64,000 nucleotides of DNA from Chromobacterium sinusclupearum (GCF_002902845.1 NZ_PPTF01000001.1:1-64000); one strand, 5' to 3'; shown: positions 36,932 through 52,283, counted from the first letter of the stretch. Made by a program: numbers and translations. Notes: generated by a model from the letters alone, not told the origin.

Positions 36932-37920
36932 GGCGGCGGCAGTCCGGCATGGCCGTGATCATGGCGCTGCTGATCGTGGCGTTGGCCACCACGGCGGCCA
37001 GCCTGGTGCTGTGGCAGCAGGGCTTGTGGTGGCATCAGCTGGAAAACGACAAGAGCCGCGCCCAGCTGCGGCTGGTGGCCGAGGCGGGCCTGGGCTGGGC
37101 GATGGAAATCCTGCGCTTCAACAATGTCAGCGGCAACGGCGTGGTGGCGTTGTCCCAGCTTTGGGCGCAGCCCCTGCCGCAGACCGAGGCGCAGGGCGTG
37201 AAGGTCAGCGGCGCGCTGACCGATTTGCAGGGGCGCTTCAATATCAACTCGCTGGTCAATGACGGTGGGCAGGTGGATAAGGATCAGCTGATGTTCTACC
37301 GCGACCTGCTGAAGACGCTGGGTTTGCCCAGCACCTTGTCCGAGCCCTTGCTGCGCAAGCTGCGCGGCATGTCGGACAGCGAGGATCCGATGGCCCAGAC
37401 CGATCAAAACTCGGCGCCGCGGCCCAGCCATCCGCTGGCGCGGGTGGAGATGCTGCGCTGGCTGCCGGGCTATACGCCAGAGGTGATGGACAAGCTGTTG
37501 CCGCACATTGCCGCCTTGCCGCCGATGGCGACGACGATCAACGTCAATACCGCCACCGACAAGGTGCTGAAGACGCTGATGCCGGGCATAGGCGACGGCA
37601 ATCTGATGGTGATGATGAAGCAGCGGCAGACCGTTTACTACCGCGACAAGGCCGATTTTCTGGCCCGGCCGCCGGGCAATATGGTCAAGAGCAACTTTAG
37701 CAACATGATAGGCGCCGCCTCCAATTATTTTCTGCTCGACAGCCGCTCCAGCTATGGCAAGGCCAAGCTGCGGATGCGGGCGATGATTTACAGCAACCTC
37801 AATGTCGTCCGGCTGGTGTGGCGACAGGATGGCAATGACGACCGCGCCCTGGCGGCGCGGTCTGGTGGAGAAATCAATGACGACGCTGCGACTCTATCTG
37901 CGGGCCGGCTGGCCCGATAG
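36928..37920 (+). CDS. gspK: Type II secretion minor pseudopilin GspK
   Basis: 330 residues. Largest pseudopilin, capping the tip. Leader MRRRQSG before MAVIMALLIVALATT; as usual for GspK there is no Glu at mature position 5. A helical insertion domain follows, including the SAM-like INVNTATDKVLKTL. Start ATG 36928 overlaps the gspJ TGA; an ATG 4 codons earlier is possible. Its 3' end overlaps gspL by 44 bases. Confidence 0.94.
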   Translation: MRRRQSGMAVIMALLIVALATTAASLVLWQQGLWWHQLENDKSRAQLRLVAEAGLGWAMEILRFNNVSGNGVVALSQLWAQPLPQTEAQGVKVSGALTDLQGRFNINSLVNDGGQVDKDQLMFYRDLLKTLGLPSTLSEPLLRKLRGMSDSEDPMAQTDQNSAPRPSHPLARVEMLRWLPGYTPEVMDKLLPHIAALPPMATTINVNTATDKVLKTLMPGIGDGNLMVMMKQRQTVYYRDKADFLARPPGNMVKSNFSNMIGAASNYFLLDSRSSYGKAKLRMRAMIYSNLNVVRLVWRQDGNDDRALAARSGGEINDDAATLSAGRLAR

Positions 37921-39067
37921 CGAGCCGGGCCTGCCGTGGGCCTTGCTGGGCGCGCGCGGCGATCTGGCCGCGCAGGGCGACAGCGCGCCCGGAGGATGGC
38001 CCAAGGCCGACCATTGCGAACTGGTGCTGCCTGCCGGCCGCACGCTGTTCAGCGAGGTGAAACTGCCGGATGCGGTGAAGCAGCCGACGCCGGCGGTGAT
38101 CGGCTTCGCGCTGGAAGAGGGCCTGGGCAATGACCCGGCGGCCAATCTGTACGCGCTGGGCGACGCGGCGGCCGACGGCCGGCGCGCGGTGGCGGTGACC
38201 GAGGCGGCGGCAGTGCGCCGCGCCGTGGCCATGTTGAAAAGCCTGGGCCGGCTGTGCGATCGCATCGTGCCGGAGGAATGCCTGCTGGCGCCGCCGCCGG
38301 CTGGCGGCTGGAGCGTGACTCGGCTGGCCGACCGCTGGCTGGTGCGCGCCGCTTCGCCTTTCGCCGCCAGCTTGCCGCGCGGCGGCGCGGCGCTGGAACA
38401 GGCGCTGTTCAGTTCGCTGCTGACCGCTGCCGTGCCGGCGCGCTTGCAGCTGAGCGGCGTGGACAGCGCGGACGAGCTGTTGTCGCGCCTGCCGGGATGG
38501 CAGGGCGAAACCGCGCGCGGCGAGGCTTACGATTGGCGCAGCGGCCGCCGTCATGGCCACTTCGACTTCGCCCAAGGCGAATTGGCCGCCAACCGGCGTT
38601 GGCGCGACTGGGCGCCGTCGCTGAAACGGGCGGGCTGGCTGCTGGGCGGCCTGCTCGCGGCGCAGCTGGCGCTGACGCTGAGCCAGTCCGCCTGGTATGC
38701 CTGGCAGAAGTACAGCCTGTCGCAGCAGATCAAGAGCGCCGCCACGCCGTGGATAGGCGGCCAGGCCTTGCCGGGCAGCAGCGCCTTGCCCATGCTGCGC
38801 GCGGTGGACAAGCTCAGGCTGAGCCATGGCTTGCCGGCGCGCGACGATATGGTGGAACTGATGGGCGCGCTGGCGGCGGTGGCCGGGCGCGACCTGCAGG
38901 TGCGCCAAATGGAATATGAGGCCGGCCGCCTGAAGCTGCAGGTTGCGGAGGTGCCGGCGGAAAGCCTGGCGCGCTGGCGCAAGCTGCTGGCGGCGCGGCA
39001 GATCATGCTGGATGCGACGAGCAGCCAGCCCGGCAGCAAGCAACTGGTGGTGGCGCGGGAGCCGTGA
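37877..39067 (+). CDS. gspL: Type II secretion protein GspL
   Basis: 396 residues. Links the ATPase GspE to the inner membrane platform. An actin-like cytoplasmic domain (about 1-240), a membrane segment (about 251-270, WLLGGLLAAQLALTL) and a periplasmic ferredoxin-like domain follow. The start at 37877 (MTTLRLYLRAG) lies inside the end of gspK in another frame. Ends in a GTGA junction with gspM. Confidence 0.9.
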   Translation: MTTLRLYLRAGWPDSEPGLPWALLGARGDLAAQGDSAPGGWPKADHCELVLPAGRTLFSEVKLPDAVKQPTPAVIGFALEEGLGNDPAANLYALGDAAADGRRAVAVTEAAAVRRAVAMLKSLGRLCDRIVPEECLLAPPPAGGWSVTRLADRWLVRAASPFAASLPRGGAALEQALFSSLLTAAVPARLQLSGVDSADELLSRLPGWQGETARGEAYDWRSGRRHGHFDFAQGELAANRRWRDWAPSLKRAGWLLGGLLAAQLALTLSQSAWYAWQKYSLSQQIKSAATPWIGGQALPGSSALPMLRAVDKLRLSHGLPARDDMVELMGALAAVAGRDLQVRQMEYEAGRLKLQVAEVPAESLARWRKLLAARQIMLDATSSQPGSKQLVVAREP

Positions 39068-39069
39068 CG

Positions 39070-39576
39070 ATGAAAGCGTACAAGCAACAGTTTCTCGATT
39101 ACTGGCAGCAGCGCACCGTGCGCGAGCAGCGGCTGCTGGCGGCCATGGCGGCGGTGCTGGGCGCGGCTTTCCTGTACCTGGGAGTATGGGAGCCGGCCAA
39201 TGCCTCGCTGCAGCGCAACCGCGCGGCGGTGGCGCGCTTGCAGGCGGAGCAGGGCATGGTGCAGGCGCTGGCGGACGAAGCGGCCAAATTGAAGCGCCAG
39301 CCGGCGCAGGCTCCGCTGCCGGCCAAGGAGCTGATGCCGCTGCTGCAGCAAACGGCCAAGAGCCAGGGCTTGCCGGGCGGCATCCAGTTCAATCCCGAAG
39401 GCGATTCCGGCGTCAGCATGGAAGGCGTGATGGGGTTTGACGATTGGGTGCGCTTCGCCGGCGTATTGTCGGCGCAGCAGCAGGTGCGCGTGCTGAACGT
39501 CAAGGTGGAGGCGCAGCCGGTGCCGGGGCAGGTGAAGATCAAGGCGCTGCTGGCGCATGCGGGGGCGGAAGCATGA
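39070..39576 (+). CDS. gspM: Type II secretion protein GspM
   Basis: 168 residues. Small inner membrane protein that stabilises GspL. Cytoplasmic stub, one membrane segment (about 21-41, LLAAMAAVLGAAFLYLG), a coiled stretch, and a periplasmic ferredoxin-like fold. ATG 39070 is preferred over the GTG at 39064 because GGGAG is 8 bases from the ATG. Confidence 0.9.
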   Translation: MKAYKQQFLDYWQQRTVREQRLLAAMAAVLGAAFLYLGVWEPANASLQRNRAAVARLQAEQGMVQALADEAAKLKRQPAQAPLPAKELMPLLQQTAKSQGLPGGIQFNPEGDSGVSMEGVMGFDDWVRFAGVLSAQQQVRVLNVKVEAQPVPGQVKIKALLAHAGAEA

Positions 39577-40322
39577 GGCGCAAGATAGGGAAGGGCTTGG
39601 CCCTGGCGCTGCTGTTCCTGGCGGGCGCGCTGTCGGCATTGCCGGCCAGCTGGCTGTCGTGGCCGGTGGCCAGGCTCAGTGATCGGCACTGGGATGTCAA
39701 CGAGGCCAAGGGCACGCTGTGGAACGGCAGCGCGCAGCTGGTGTATCTGGGACCATCAGGCGAAGTGCAGACGATGAGTCCGCTGGCTTGGCAATGGCTG
39801 CCGCGCGCGCTGCTATCCGGCCTGCTGGTGTGGCATGTGGACAGCGCCGGCCAGCCAGGGCTGGTGCAGCTGGGATTCGGCAAGCAGGAGGCGAGAGGGT
39901 TGGCCGTCTCCTTGCCGGTGGCGGCGCTGGCCAATCTGTCCAAGACCTGGCAGGCGGCGCGGCTGGGCGGCGAGCTGCAATTGAACATTCCGCAGCTGGC
40001 TCGCCAGGGCAAGACAATCAGCGGCAACGCGCAAGTGCTATGGCGCGGCGCGTCTACCCCGCTGACGACGGCGCTGCCGTTCGGCAGCTATCAGCTGGAC
40101 CTGTCCGGCACGCCGCAAGGGCTGAGCCTGAACCTGTCCACGCTGGAGGGCCCGCTGATGCTGAACGGCCAGGGCAGCTGGCCGGCCAACGGCGCTTTCA
40201 ATATGGCCGGCACGGCGGATAGCCCGCCGGACAAGTACGACGCGCTGAAGCCCTTGATGCTGATGCTGGGGCAGCCGTCGGGGCCGACCAGCGTCAGTTG
40301 GCAATCCAAGACCGGCATGTAA
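39573..40322 (+). CDS. gspN: Type II secretion protein GspN
   Basis: 249 residues. Accessory inner membrane T2SS protein with an N-terminal membrane anchor (about 8-26) and a periplasmic region. Family features such as GTLWNGSAQL, SGNAQVLW and GSYQLDLSG are visible. GspN is absent from many systems and its role is not settled. ATGA overlap with gspM; last gene of the operon. Confidence 0.9.
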   Translation: MRRKIGKGLALALLFLAGALSALPASWLSWPVARLSDRHWDVNEAKGTLWNGSAQLVYLGPSGEVQTMSPLAWQWLPRALLSGLLVWHVDSAGQPGLVQLGFGKQEARGLAVSLPVAALANLSKTWQAARLGGELQLNIPQLARQGKTISGNAQVLWRGASTPLTTALPFGSYQLDLSGTPQGLSLNLSTLEGPLMLNGQGSWPANGAFNMAGTADSPPDKYDALKPLMLMLGQPSGPTSVSWQSKTGM

Positions 40323-40352
40323 GGATTTTTCAGCAAAACAGGCTGGATGGTA

Positions 40353-40381
40353 TTGTGCAGTCGCAAAATGCGCGGTACTAT
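40353..40381 (+). promoter_or_regulatory. Candidate sigma-70 promoter of carA
   Basis: -35 TTGTGC (40353-40358), 17-bp spacer, -10 TACTAT (40376-40381). Expected start near 40388, giving a leader of about 138 nt before the carA GTG. Confidence 0.55.
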
Positions 40382-40387
40382 AGAAAG

Positions 40388-40468
40388 GTTTAACCAAACG
40401 GGACAGGCGCAGGCGCCGAGTCCCGTTATTCACATAAGAATTTTGAAAATCCCAGGGTGTGAAACCAG
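40388..40468 (+). promoter_or_regulatory. carA leader with upstream hairpin
   Basis: Within the predicted leader, AACGGGAC (40397-40404) pairs with GTCCCGTT (40420-40427), enclosing a GGCG/CGCC inner stem. It precedes a terminator hairpin (40469-40489) and the gene, the layout expected of an attenuator. No known riboswitch consensus was recognised, and I did not find a mutually exclusive antiterminator pairing by eye. Confidence 0.45.
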
Positions 40469-40489
40469 AAACCGGCGCAGCCGGTTTTT
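40469..40489 (+). terminator. Terminator hairpin between the carA promoter and carA
   Basis: AAACCGGC (40469-40476) pairs with GCCGGTTT (40480-40487) with T-run to 40489. It can end the gsp transcript, but because it lies downstream of the carA promoter it could also attenuate carA. Confidence 0.75.
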
Positions 40490-40525
40490 GTGTAAGCGCC
40501 CAGGCAAAGCAACAGGAGCCAGCCA

Positions 40526-41653
<1,128 letters not shown>

Positions 41654-41668
41654 GGGCGGAGTCGAATC

Positions 41669-42319
41669 ATGTTGGGCATTACCGACCTTACCACCTACCT
41701 GATCGGCACGCTGATCGTCATCCTGTTGCCGGGGCCGAACGCCATGTATGTGCTGTCGGTGGCGGCGCAGCGCGGCAAGCGCGCCGGTTTCGCCGCGGCG
41801 GGCGGCGTGGTCAGCGGCGACTTCATCCTGATGACGCTGGCGGCCACCGGCGCGGCCGGTCTGCTGCAGGCCAATCCGGCGCTGTTCGCGGTGGTCAAGT
41901 ACATAGGCGGCGGCTATCTGGCCTGGCTGGGCATCAATATGCTGAAGTCCGGCCTCTTGGCCTGGCGCCGCGCGCGTCGCGGCGAAGAGTCCGCCTCGGC
42001 CGCGTCGCCGTTGTCCGGCGGCCACCCTTACCGCAAGGCGCTGCTGATCAGCCTGATGAACCCGAAGGCCATCCTGTTCTTCGTATCGTTCTTCGTGCAG
42101 TTCGTCGATCCGGCCTATCCGCACCCGGCGCTGACCTTCGCCGCGCTGGGCGCCATCGTGCAGTGCTGCAGCATCGCCAATCTGTCCATGCTGATCCTGC
42201 TGGGCAACAAGCTGGCCGCGGCCTTCCGCCGCCGCCGCAAGCTGACGGCGGCGCTCGGCGGCTCGGTGGGAGCCATCTTCGTCGGATTCGGCGCCAAGCT
42301 GGCGGCGGCCAGCCTGTAA
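41669..42319 (+). CDS. LysE/RhtB-family amino acid exporter (LeuE-like)
   Basis: 216 residues with about six membrane segments. Motifs [14 protein letters not shown] and [15 protein letters not shown] are hallmarks of the family; overall pattern resembles E. coli LeuE as remembered. It sits 15 bases after carA and 73 bases before carB on the same strand, so it is probably co-transcribed. Export of an arginine-pathway amino acid or leucine is possible; the substrate cannot be read from sequence. Confidence 0.9.
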   Translation: MLGITDLTTYLIGTLIVILLPGPNAMYVLSVAAQRGKRAGFAAAGGVVSGDFILMTLAATGAAGLLQANPALFAVVKYIGGGYLAWLGINMLKSGLLAWRRARRGEESASAASPLSGGHPYRKALLISLMNPKAILFFVSFFVQFVDPAYPHPALTFAALGAIVQCCSIANLSMLILLGNKLAAAFRRRRKLTAALGGSVGAIFVGFGAKLAAASL

Positions 42320-42392
42320 GGTCAATAGTGAACATGCCGCGTCGCCGTGTGCGGCGCGGCCGGAAAATACAAGTCATCAAAGAGTAGAAGCC

Positions 42393-45602
<3,210 letters not shown>

Positions 45603-45625
45603 GGGGAGCAGTCCATCGGTAGGCT

Positions 45626-45654
45626 TTGATGCGGAGGCGATTTGCCGTTACAAT
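45626..45654 (+). promoter_or_regulatory. Candidate sigma-70 promoter of greA
   Basis: -35 TTGATG (45626-45631), 17-bp spacer, -10 TACAAT (45649-45654). Start expected near 45661, about 84 nt before the greA ATG. It lies upstream of the terminator hairpin at 45675. Confidence 0.6.
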
Positions 45655-45674
45655 TCCGCTCAAACCCGCTTGTG

Positions 45675-45708
45675 CAAGCCGCCGTCCTGTACGGCGGCTT
45701 GTGCTTTT
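45675..45708 (+). terminator. Terminator after carB that also lies inside the greA leader
   Basis: Perfect 11-bp stem CAAGCCGCCGT/ACGGCGGCTTG (45675-45685, 45691-45701) with 5-nt loop, then TGCTTTTG. Strong enough to end carB transcripts. Since the greA promoter is upstream, it would also end many greA transcripts early as an RNA of about 45-50 nt. Confidence 0.85.
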
Positions 45709-45744
45709 GATAAAGGCGGACAACCGCCTGTGGAGAATACTGTA

Positions 45745-46221
45745 ATGACCAAAGTCCCGTTGACTGTACGCGGCGCCGAGCTTCTGAAGGAAGAACTGCA
45801 ACGCCTGAAGAGCGTGGAGCGTCCGGCGGTGATCGAGGCGATCGCCGAGGCCCGTTCTCATGGCGACCTGTCGGAAAACGCCGAATACGACGCGGCCAAA
45901 GAACGTCAGGCCTTTGTCGAAGGCCGCATCGCCGAGCTGGAAGCCAAGCTGTCCAACGCCGTGATCATCAATCCGGCCGAGCTGGACGCCGATGGCCGCG
46001 TGGTGTTCGGCGCCACCGTCGAACTGATGGATCTGGAAACCGAAGAGAACGTGACCTACCAGATCGTCGGCGACGACGAAGCCGACATCAAAGTCAGCAA
46101 GGTATCGGTGAACTCGCCGATCTCGCGCGCCCTGATCGGCAAGGAAGCCGGCGACGTGGCTGAAGTCGTGGCCCCGGGCGGCATCCGCGAGTACGAAGTG
46201 CTCGACGTCAAGTACATCTGA
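45745..46221 (+). CDS. greA: Transcription elongation factor GreA
   Basis: 158 residues. Enters the RNA polymerase secondary channel and stimulates cleavage of backtracked RNA. The N-terminal coiled coil carries the acidic tip residues in [14 protein letters not shown] (about 40-53), and the C-terminal FKBP-like domain binds polymerase ([14 protein letters not shown]). The start [12 protein letters not shown] matches the family; the longer upstream reading overlaps carB and is rejected. Confidence 0.97.
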   Translation: MTKVPLTVRGAELLKEELQRLKSVERPAVIEAIAEARSHGDLSENAEYDAAKERQAFVEGRIAELEAKLSNAVIINPAELDADGRVVFGATVELMDLETEENVTYQIVGDDEADIKVSKVSVNSPISRALIGKEAGDVAEVVAPGGIREYEVLDVKYI

Positions 46222-46236
46222 CCTGAATCCGAACCG

Positions 46237-46262
46237 CGCGCGACGCCTGATCGCGCGTTTTT
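46237..46262 (+). terminator. Intrinsic terminator of greA
   Basis: CGCGCGA/TCGCGCG stem (46237-46243, 46251-46257) followed by TTTTT. Confidence 0.8.
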
Positions 46263-46292
46263 CATGAGCGGCTTTCTGTTGCTGGGGGAAAA

Positions 46293-46721
46293 ATGGACGG
46301 CTTGCGTGCTTTCGCCAAAACTTTCTGGATTGGCGGTTTGTGGGTAATCGGCCTGATCGTGGCGCCGGTGCTGTTCAAAACGCTGGACGCGGTGACCGCC
46401 GGCATGGTGGCCGGGCGTCTGTTCGCCGTCATCGCCTGGGTTGGGCTGGTGTGCGGCGTGTTCCTGATGGTGGACCTGGTATGGCGCAACGGCGTGTCCG
46501 GCTTGAAGCAGGGCGCGTTCTGGCTCATCGTCGGCATGCTGGCGTGCACGCTGATCAACCAGTTTGGCGTGGCGCCGATCATTGTTACGCTGAAGCAACA
46601 GATGAACCATGCGGCCGAGGGCCTGTTCGGCGGCGGCTTCGCCACCTGGCATGCCATTTCCAGCCTGATCTACCTGGTGCAGAGCCTGCTCGGCCTGGCT
46701 TTTATCTGGCGCAGCGAGTAA
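46293..46721 (+). CDS. DUF4149 family inner membrane protein
   Basis: 142 residues with four membrane segments (about 8-28, 42-62, 74-92, 114-137). Pattern FAKTFWIGGLWVIGLIVAPVLF near the N-terminus and FGVAPIIVTLK with a following His are typical of DUF4149 (quoted in part). No known function. It sits between greA and yhbY, with GGGGGAA just upstream of its ATG. Confidence 0.82.
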   Translation: MDGLRAFAKTFWIGGLWVIGLIVAPVLFKTLDAVTAGMVAGRLFAVIAWVGLVCGVFLMVDLVWRNGVSGLKQGAFWLIVGMLACTLINQFGVAPIIVTLKQQMNHAAEGLFGGGFATWHAISSLIYLVQSLLGLAFIWRSE

Positions 46722-46764
46722 GCGCCGCGCGCCCGGATGGCCGGCGCTGTGCCGCGCAGGCAAC

Positions 46765-46795
46765 AAAAAAGCGGTGGCTGGGCCACCGCTTTTTG
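46765..46795. terminator. Bidirectional terminator between the DUF4149 gene and yhbY
   Basis: AAAAAAGCGGTGG/CCACCGCTTTTT (stem 46771-46777 with 46783-46789) with A- and T-runs flanking a 5-nt loop. Confidence 0.9.
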
Positions 46796-46812
46796 TTTAC
46801 CGGCAAACGGAC

Positions 46813-47133
46813 TCAGTCCTTCATCGCCTGCTTGTTTTTCGGCAGCGGGATGCGCTGCTTGTCGCTGGGGCGCCACAGCACCAACAGCTTGCCGATATGC
46901 TGAACCGGGGCGCAGCCCAACTCGTCGCAGATCTGCTCGAACATGGCGACGCGGGCTTCGCGATCGTCGCCGAGCACGCGAACCTTGATCAGTTCGTGGG
47001 CGTCCAGATTGATGGCGATTTCGCGCACTACGGACTCGGTCAGGCCGTTGTTGCCGATCATTACCACCGGGTCGATGCCGTGCGCCAGACCTTGCAGGTA
47101 CTTGCGCTGAAACGGCTTGATTTCAATTTTCAT
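46813..47133 (-). CDS. yhbY: Ribosome assembly RNA-binding protein YhbY (CRM domain)
   Basis: 106 residues. Single CRM domain that binds pre-50S particles in E. coli. The family motif is visible: GNNGLTESVVREI and ELIKVRVLGDDREAR. The start at 47133 (MKIEIKPFQRKYL) gives the standard length; a longer in-frame reading overlaps rlmE. Divergent from rlmE exactly as in E. coli. Confidence 0.95.
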   Translation of the reverse strand: MKIEIKPFQRKYLQGLAHGIDPVVMIGNNGLTESVVREIAINLDAHELIKVRVLGDDREARVAMFEQICDELGCAPVQHIGKLLVLWRPSDKQRIPLPKNKQAMKD

Positions 47134-47286
47134 GGAAATACGGAATTCAAAGCAAAACGCGATTCTACTAGAATTTGCCCCTCCGCCCCAAATTTGGGCC
47201 TGAATTAACCGAAAAACAACAGGATAGCGTCGTGCGCCGCGGGTCCATCGGCTATCCTGAGCATTGAGACCACAGAAAGCGCCGAG

Positions 47287-47904
47287 ATGGCAAGAAGCAA
47301 GAGCAGCAACAGCTGGCTGCAGGAACACGTCAACGACCAATATGTGCAAATGGCGCAGAAAGATGGCTATCGCGCCCGCGCCGCCTACAAGCTCTTGGAG
47401 ATCAACGACAAGGACAAACTGATCCGCCCCGGCACCGTGCTGGCGGATCTGGGCTCCACGCCGGGCAGCTGGTCGCAGGTGGCGGCGCGCATCGTCGGCG
47501 ACAAGGGCAAGGTGTTCGCGCTCGATATCCTGCCGATGGACCCGGTGCCCGGCGTCGATTTCATCCAGGGCGACTTCCGCGAAGAAGCGGTTTTGCGCGA
47601 GTTCGAGCAATTATTGGGCGGCCGCGCGCTGGATCTTGTAATTTCCGACATGGCACCCAATATGTCAGGCATGAGCGCCATCGATCAGGCCCGTAGTTTC
47701 CTCCTGTGCGAGCTGGCGCTGGATTTTGCGCGCGATCATTTGAAACCCGGCGGCCACTTTCTCGTCAAAGTGTTCCAGGGCAGCGATTTTCAGGATTACC
47801 TCAAAGCCATGCGCGAGCTGTTCGGCGAGGTGGTCACCCGCAAACCCAAGGCGTCGCGCGATCGTTCCAGCGAAATCTATCTGCTGGGCAAGCATCGCCG
47901 CTGA
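47287..47904 (+). CDS. rlmE: 23S rRNA (uridine2552-2'-O)-methyltransferase RlmE (FtsJ/RrmJ)
   Basis: 205 residues. Uses SAM to methylate U2552 in the A loop of the 50S subunit. SAM-binding [14 protein letters not shown] (about 58-71), with S in place of the more common A; catalytic tetrad region in KARSRAA-like [18 protein letters not shown] and [13 protein letters not shown]. Followed by ftsH after 84 bases, conserved order in proteobacteria. Confidence 0.96.
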   Translation: MARSKSSNSWLQEHVNDQYVQMAQKDGYRARAAYKLLEINDKDKLIRPGTVLADLGSTPGSWSQVAARIVGDKGKVFALDILPMDPVPGVDFIQGDFREEAVLREFEQLLGGRALDLVISDMAPNMSGMSAIDQARSFLLCELALDFARDHLKPGGHFLVKVFQGSDFQDYLKAMRELFGEVVTRKPKASRDRSSEIYLLGKHRR

Positions 47905-47988
47905 CACGAATGGGCGCGGAGCGTACAATCGTAGCCATTTAACGTACAAGCAACCAATAAAGTCAGGGCACAGAGGAGTCCGCTACTC

Positions 47989-49911
<1,923 letters not shown>

Positions 49912-49927
49912 TCCTGCAACCGTCTCC

Positions 49928-49963
49928 AACCGGGCAAGCCTTAACGGGCTTGCCCGGTTTTGC
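49928..49963 (+). terminator. Intrinsic terminator of ftsH
   Basis: 13-bp perfect stem AACCGGGCAAGCC/GGCTTGCCCGGTT (49928-49940, 49947-49959) followed by TTTT. Confidence 0.9.
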
Positions 49964-50009
49964 ATTACTGCCCGCTGTTTTGTCAGAGTATCTGGAACGC
50001 GAGATTAAG

Positions 50010-50846
50010 TTGAAAACCTTGTTGTGCGGGCGTTTCACGCTCGATCTGTCCCGTCCGCTGGTGATGGGCATACTCAATGTCACGCCGGATTCGTTCTCAG
50101 ACGGCGGCCGTTTCAACCGCCTGGAAGACGCCTTGCGGCGCGCAGAGGCGATGCTGGCCGAAGGCGCGGATATTCTGGACATCGGCGGCGAATCGACGCG
50201 TCCTGGCGCGCCTTTCGTCAGCCCGCAAGAAGAAATGTCGCGCGTGCTGCCGGTGCTGGAGAAACTGCGCGATCTCGGCACGCCCTTGTCGCTGGACACC
50301 CGTCGTGCCGAAGTGATGCACGAGGCGCTGGCTCTTGACGCAGTGGACCTGATCAATGATGTGTCGGCGCTGGAGGACGAGGGCGCGCTGCAGGTGGCGG
50401 CGCAAAGCCAGGCTGCCATTTGCCTGATGCACAAGCAGGGCAATCCGGACACCATGCAGGACAAGCCGGCGTATCAGGACGTGGTGGCCGAAGTGGCCGA
50501 TTACCTGCAGCGCCGGGTGGCGCTGTGCCTGCAGGCCGGCGTCGCGCGCGAGCGCTTGCTGGTGGACCCGGGCTTTGGCTTCGGCAAGACGCTGGCGCAC
50601 AATCTGGCCCTGCTCCGGCGGCTGGACGAGATCGAACGCATCGCCGGCGTGCCGCAATTGGTGGGGCTGTCGCGCAAGTCCATGCTGGGCGCGATCACTG
50701 GCGAGGCCGAGCCGGCGGAACGCCTGGGCGCCAGCGTGGCGGCCGCGCTGGAGTCGGCGCGGCGCGGCGCGGCGGTGATCCGCGTGCACGACGTCAAGGC
50801 GACGCGCCAGGCCTTGCAGCTATGGCAGGCGCTGCAGGAATCTTGA
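50010..50846 (+). CDS. folP: Dihydropteroate synthase
   Basis: 278 residues. Condenses 6-hydroxymethyl-dihydropterin pyrophosphate with p-aminobenzoate; the sulfonamide target. The TIM-barrel signatures MGILNVTPDSFSDGG (about 19-33), DIGGESTRPGA and VDPGFGFGKT are clear. The TTG at 50010 is taken as start: upstream ATG choices fall in the ftsH terminator, and the protein is then of normal size. glmM follows after 99 bases. Confidence 0.95.
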   Translation: MKTLLCGRFTLDLSRPLVMGILNVTPDSFSDGGRFNRLEDALRRAEAMLAEGADILDIGGESTRPGAPFVSPQEEMSRVLPVLEKLRDLGTPLSLDTRRAEVMHEALALDAVDLINDVSALEDEGALQVAAQSQAAICLMHKQGNPDTMQDKPAYQDVVAEVADYLQRRVALCLQAGVARERLLVDPGFGFGKTLAHNLALLRRLDEIERIAGVPQLVGLSRKSMLGAITGEAEPAERLGASVAAALESARRGAAVIRVHDVKATRQALQLWQALQES

Positions 50847-50945
50847 TTTGAAACTGGTTTTCCCTACCGGGATAATGGCAAAATGCCGGACTGATAGATC
50901 CCAAGACCGTTGTGTCCGGTATTCAACCGAAAAGAGATGAATGTA

Positions 50946-52283
50946 ATGAGTCGCAAATATTTCGGCACCGATGGCGTGCGCGGCGAGGTCGGCAAGTTTC
51001 CGATCAATCCCGAATTCGTGATGAAACTCGGTTATGCCGCCGGCCGCGTGCTGGTCGATCATGACAAGGACAGCCGTCCCACCGTGCTGATCGGCAAAGA
51101 CACCCGCATCTCCGGCTATATGCTGGAAGCCGCCTTGCAGGCTGGCTTCACCGCCGCAGGCGTGAATGTCTTGTTGACCGGCCCGCTGCCGACGCCGGGC
51201 ATTGCCTACCTGACCCGCGCGCTGCGGCTGGAGGCCGGCGTGGTGATTTCGGCGTCGCACAATCCCTTCCACGATAACGGCATCAAGTTCTTCGCCGAGG
51301 GCGGCAACAAGCTGGACGACGCGCTGGAGCTGGAAATCGAGGCGATGCTGGATCAGCCGATGGCCACCAACGCCTCGCTGGAGCTGGGCCGCGCCCGCCG
51401 CATTGAAGGCGCCGCCGACCGTTACATCGAATTCTGCAAGAGCACCTTCCCCAACGAGATGAGCCTGAAAGGGCTGAAGCTGGTAGTCGATTGCGCGAAC
51501 GGCGCCACCTACCACATCGCGCCCAAGGTGTTCCATGAGCTCGGCGCCGAGTTGGTGGAGATCGGTTGCGAGCCCAACGGCTACAACATCAACGAGCGCG
51601 TCGGCGCGACTTATCCCAAGACGCTGCAGATGGCGGTTCTGGAGCACCAGGCCGACTTCGGCGTCGCGCTGGACGGCGATGGCGACCGCCTGATCATGGT
51701 GGACGCGGCTGGCCGCGTCTATGACGGCGACCAGCTGATCTACGTGATCGCCAAGGCCCGCGCGGCCTGCGGCGCGCTGAAGGGCGGCGTCGTCGGCACG
51801 GTGATGACCAATATGGCGATGGAACTGGCGCTGCAGAAGCAAGGCGTGCCGTTCGGCCGCGCCAAGGTGGGCGACCGCTATGTGCTGGAAATGCTGCATG
51901 CCGACGGCTGGCAGGTCGGCGGCGAGGCCTCCGGCCACATCCTGTGCCTGGACAAGCACAGCACCGGCGACGGCATCATCTCCAGCCTGCAGGTGTTGGC
52001 CGCGGTGCAGCAACTGGGCATGAGCCTGGCCGAGATCTGCGCCGACTGGCAGCCCTTCCCGCAGACGCTGATCAATGTGCGCCATAACGGTTGCGACTGG
52101 AAGGCCGCCGCCGCCGCGCCGCTGGCTGAAGCCGAGGCCGCGCTGCATGGCCGCGGCCGCGTCGTCTTGCGTCCGTCCGGCACCGAGCCGGTGGTGCGCG
52201 TGATGGTGGAGGCCGACGACAAGACCCTGGCCGACACTTGGGCCAGCGCCATCGCCAAGGCGATCGAGGCGGTCGTGGTCTGA
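50946..52283 (+). CDS. glmM: Phosphoglucosamine mutase
   Basis: 445 residues, identical in length to E. coli GlmM. Converts glucosamine-6-P to glucosamine-1-P for UDP-GlcNAc, feeding peptidoglycan and LPS. Phosphoserine loop [14 protein letters not shown] with the active Ser near residue 104, metal loop DGDGDR, sugar loop GEASGH and phosphate loop [12 protein letters not shown] are all present. Start [13 protein letters not shown]; an ATG three codons earlier is possible. Confidence 0.97.
   Translation: MSRKYFGTDGVRGEVGKFPINPEFVMKLGYAAGRVLVDHDKDSRPTVLIGKDTRISGYMLEAALQAGFTAAGVNVLLTGPLPTPGIAYLTRALRLEAGVVISASHNPFHDNGIKFFAEGGNKLDDALELEIEAMLDQPMATNASLELGRARRIEGAADRYIEFCKSTFPNEMSLKGLKLVVDCANGATYHIAPKVFHELGAELVEIGCEPNGYNINERVGATYPKTLQMAVLEHQADFGVALDGDGDRLIMVDAAGRVYDGDQLIYVIAKARAACGALKGGVVGTVMTNMAMELALQKQGVPFGRAKVGDRYVLEMLHADGWQVGGEASGHILCLDKHSTGDGIISSLQVLAAVQQLGMSLAEICADWQPFPQTLINVRHNGCDWKAAAAAPLAEAEAALHGRGRVVLRPSGTEPVVRVMVEADDKTLADTWASAIAKAIEAVVV

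Noticed and set aside
40443-40497. Possible Arg-rich leader peptide (codons AGA, CGG, CGC, CGG) before carA
   Set aside because: No start codon with an RBS lies between the predicted transcription start and these codons, and they coincide with the GC-rich terminator stem.
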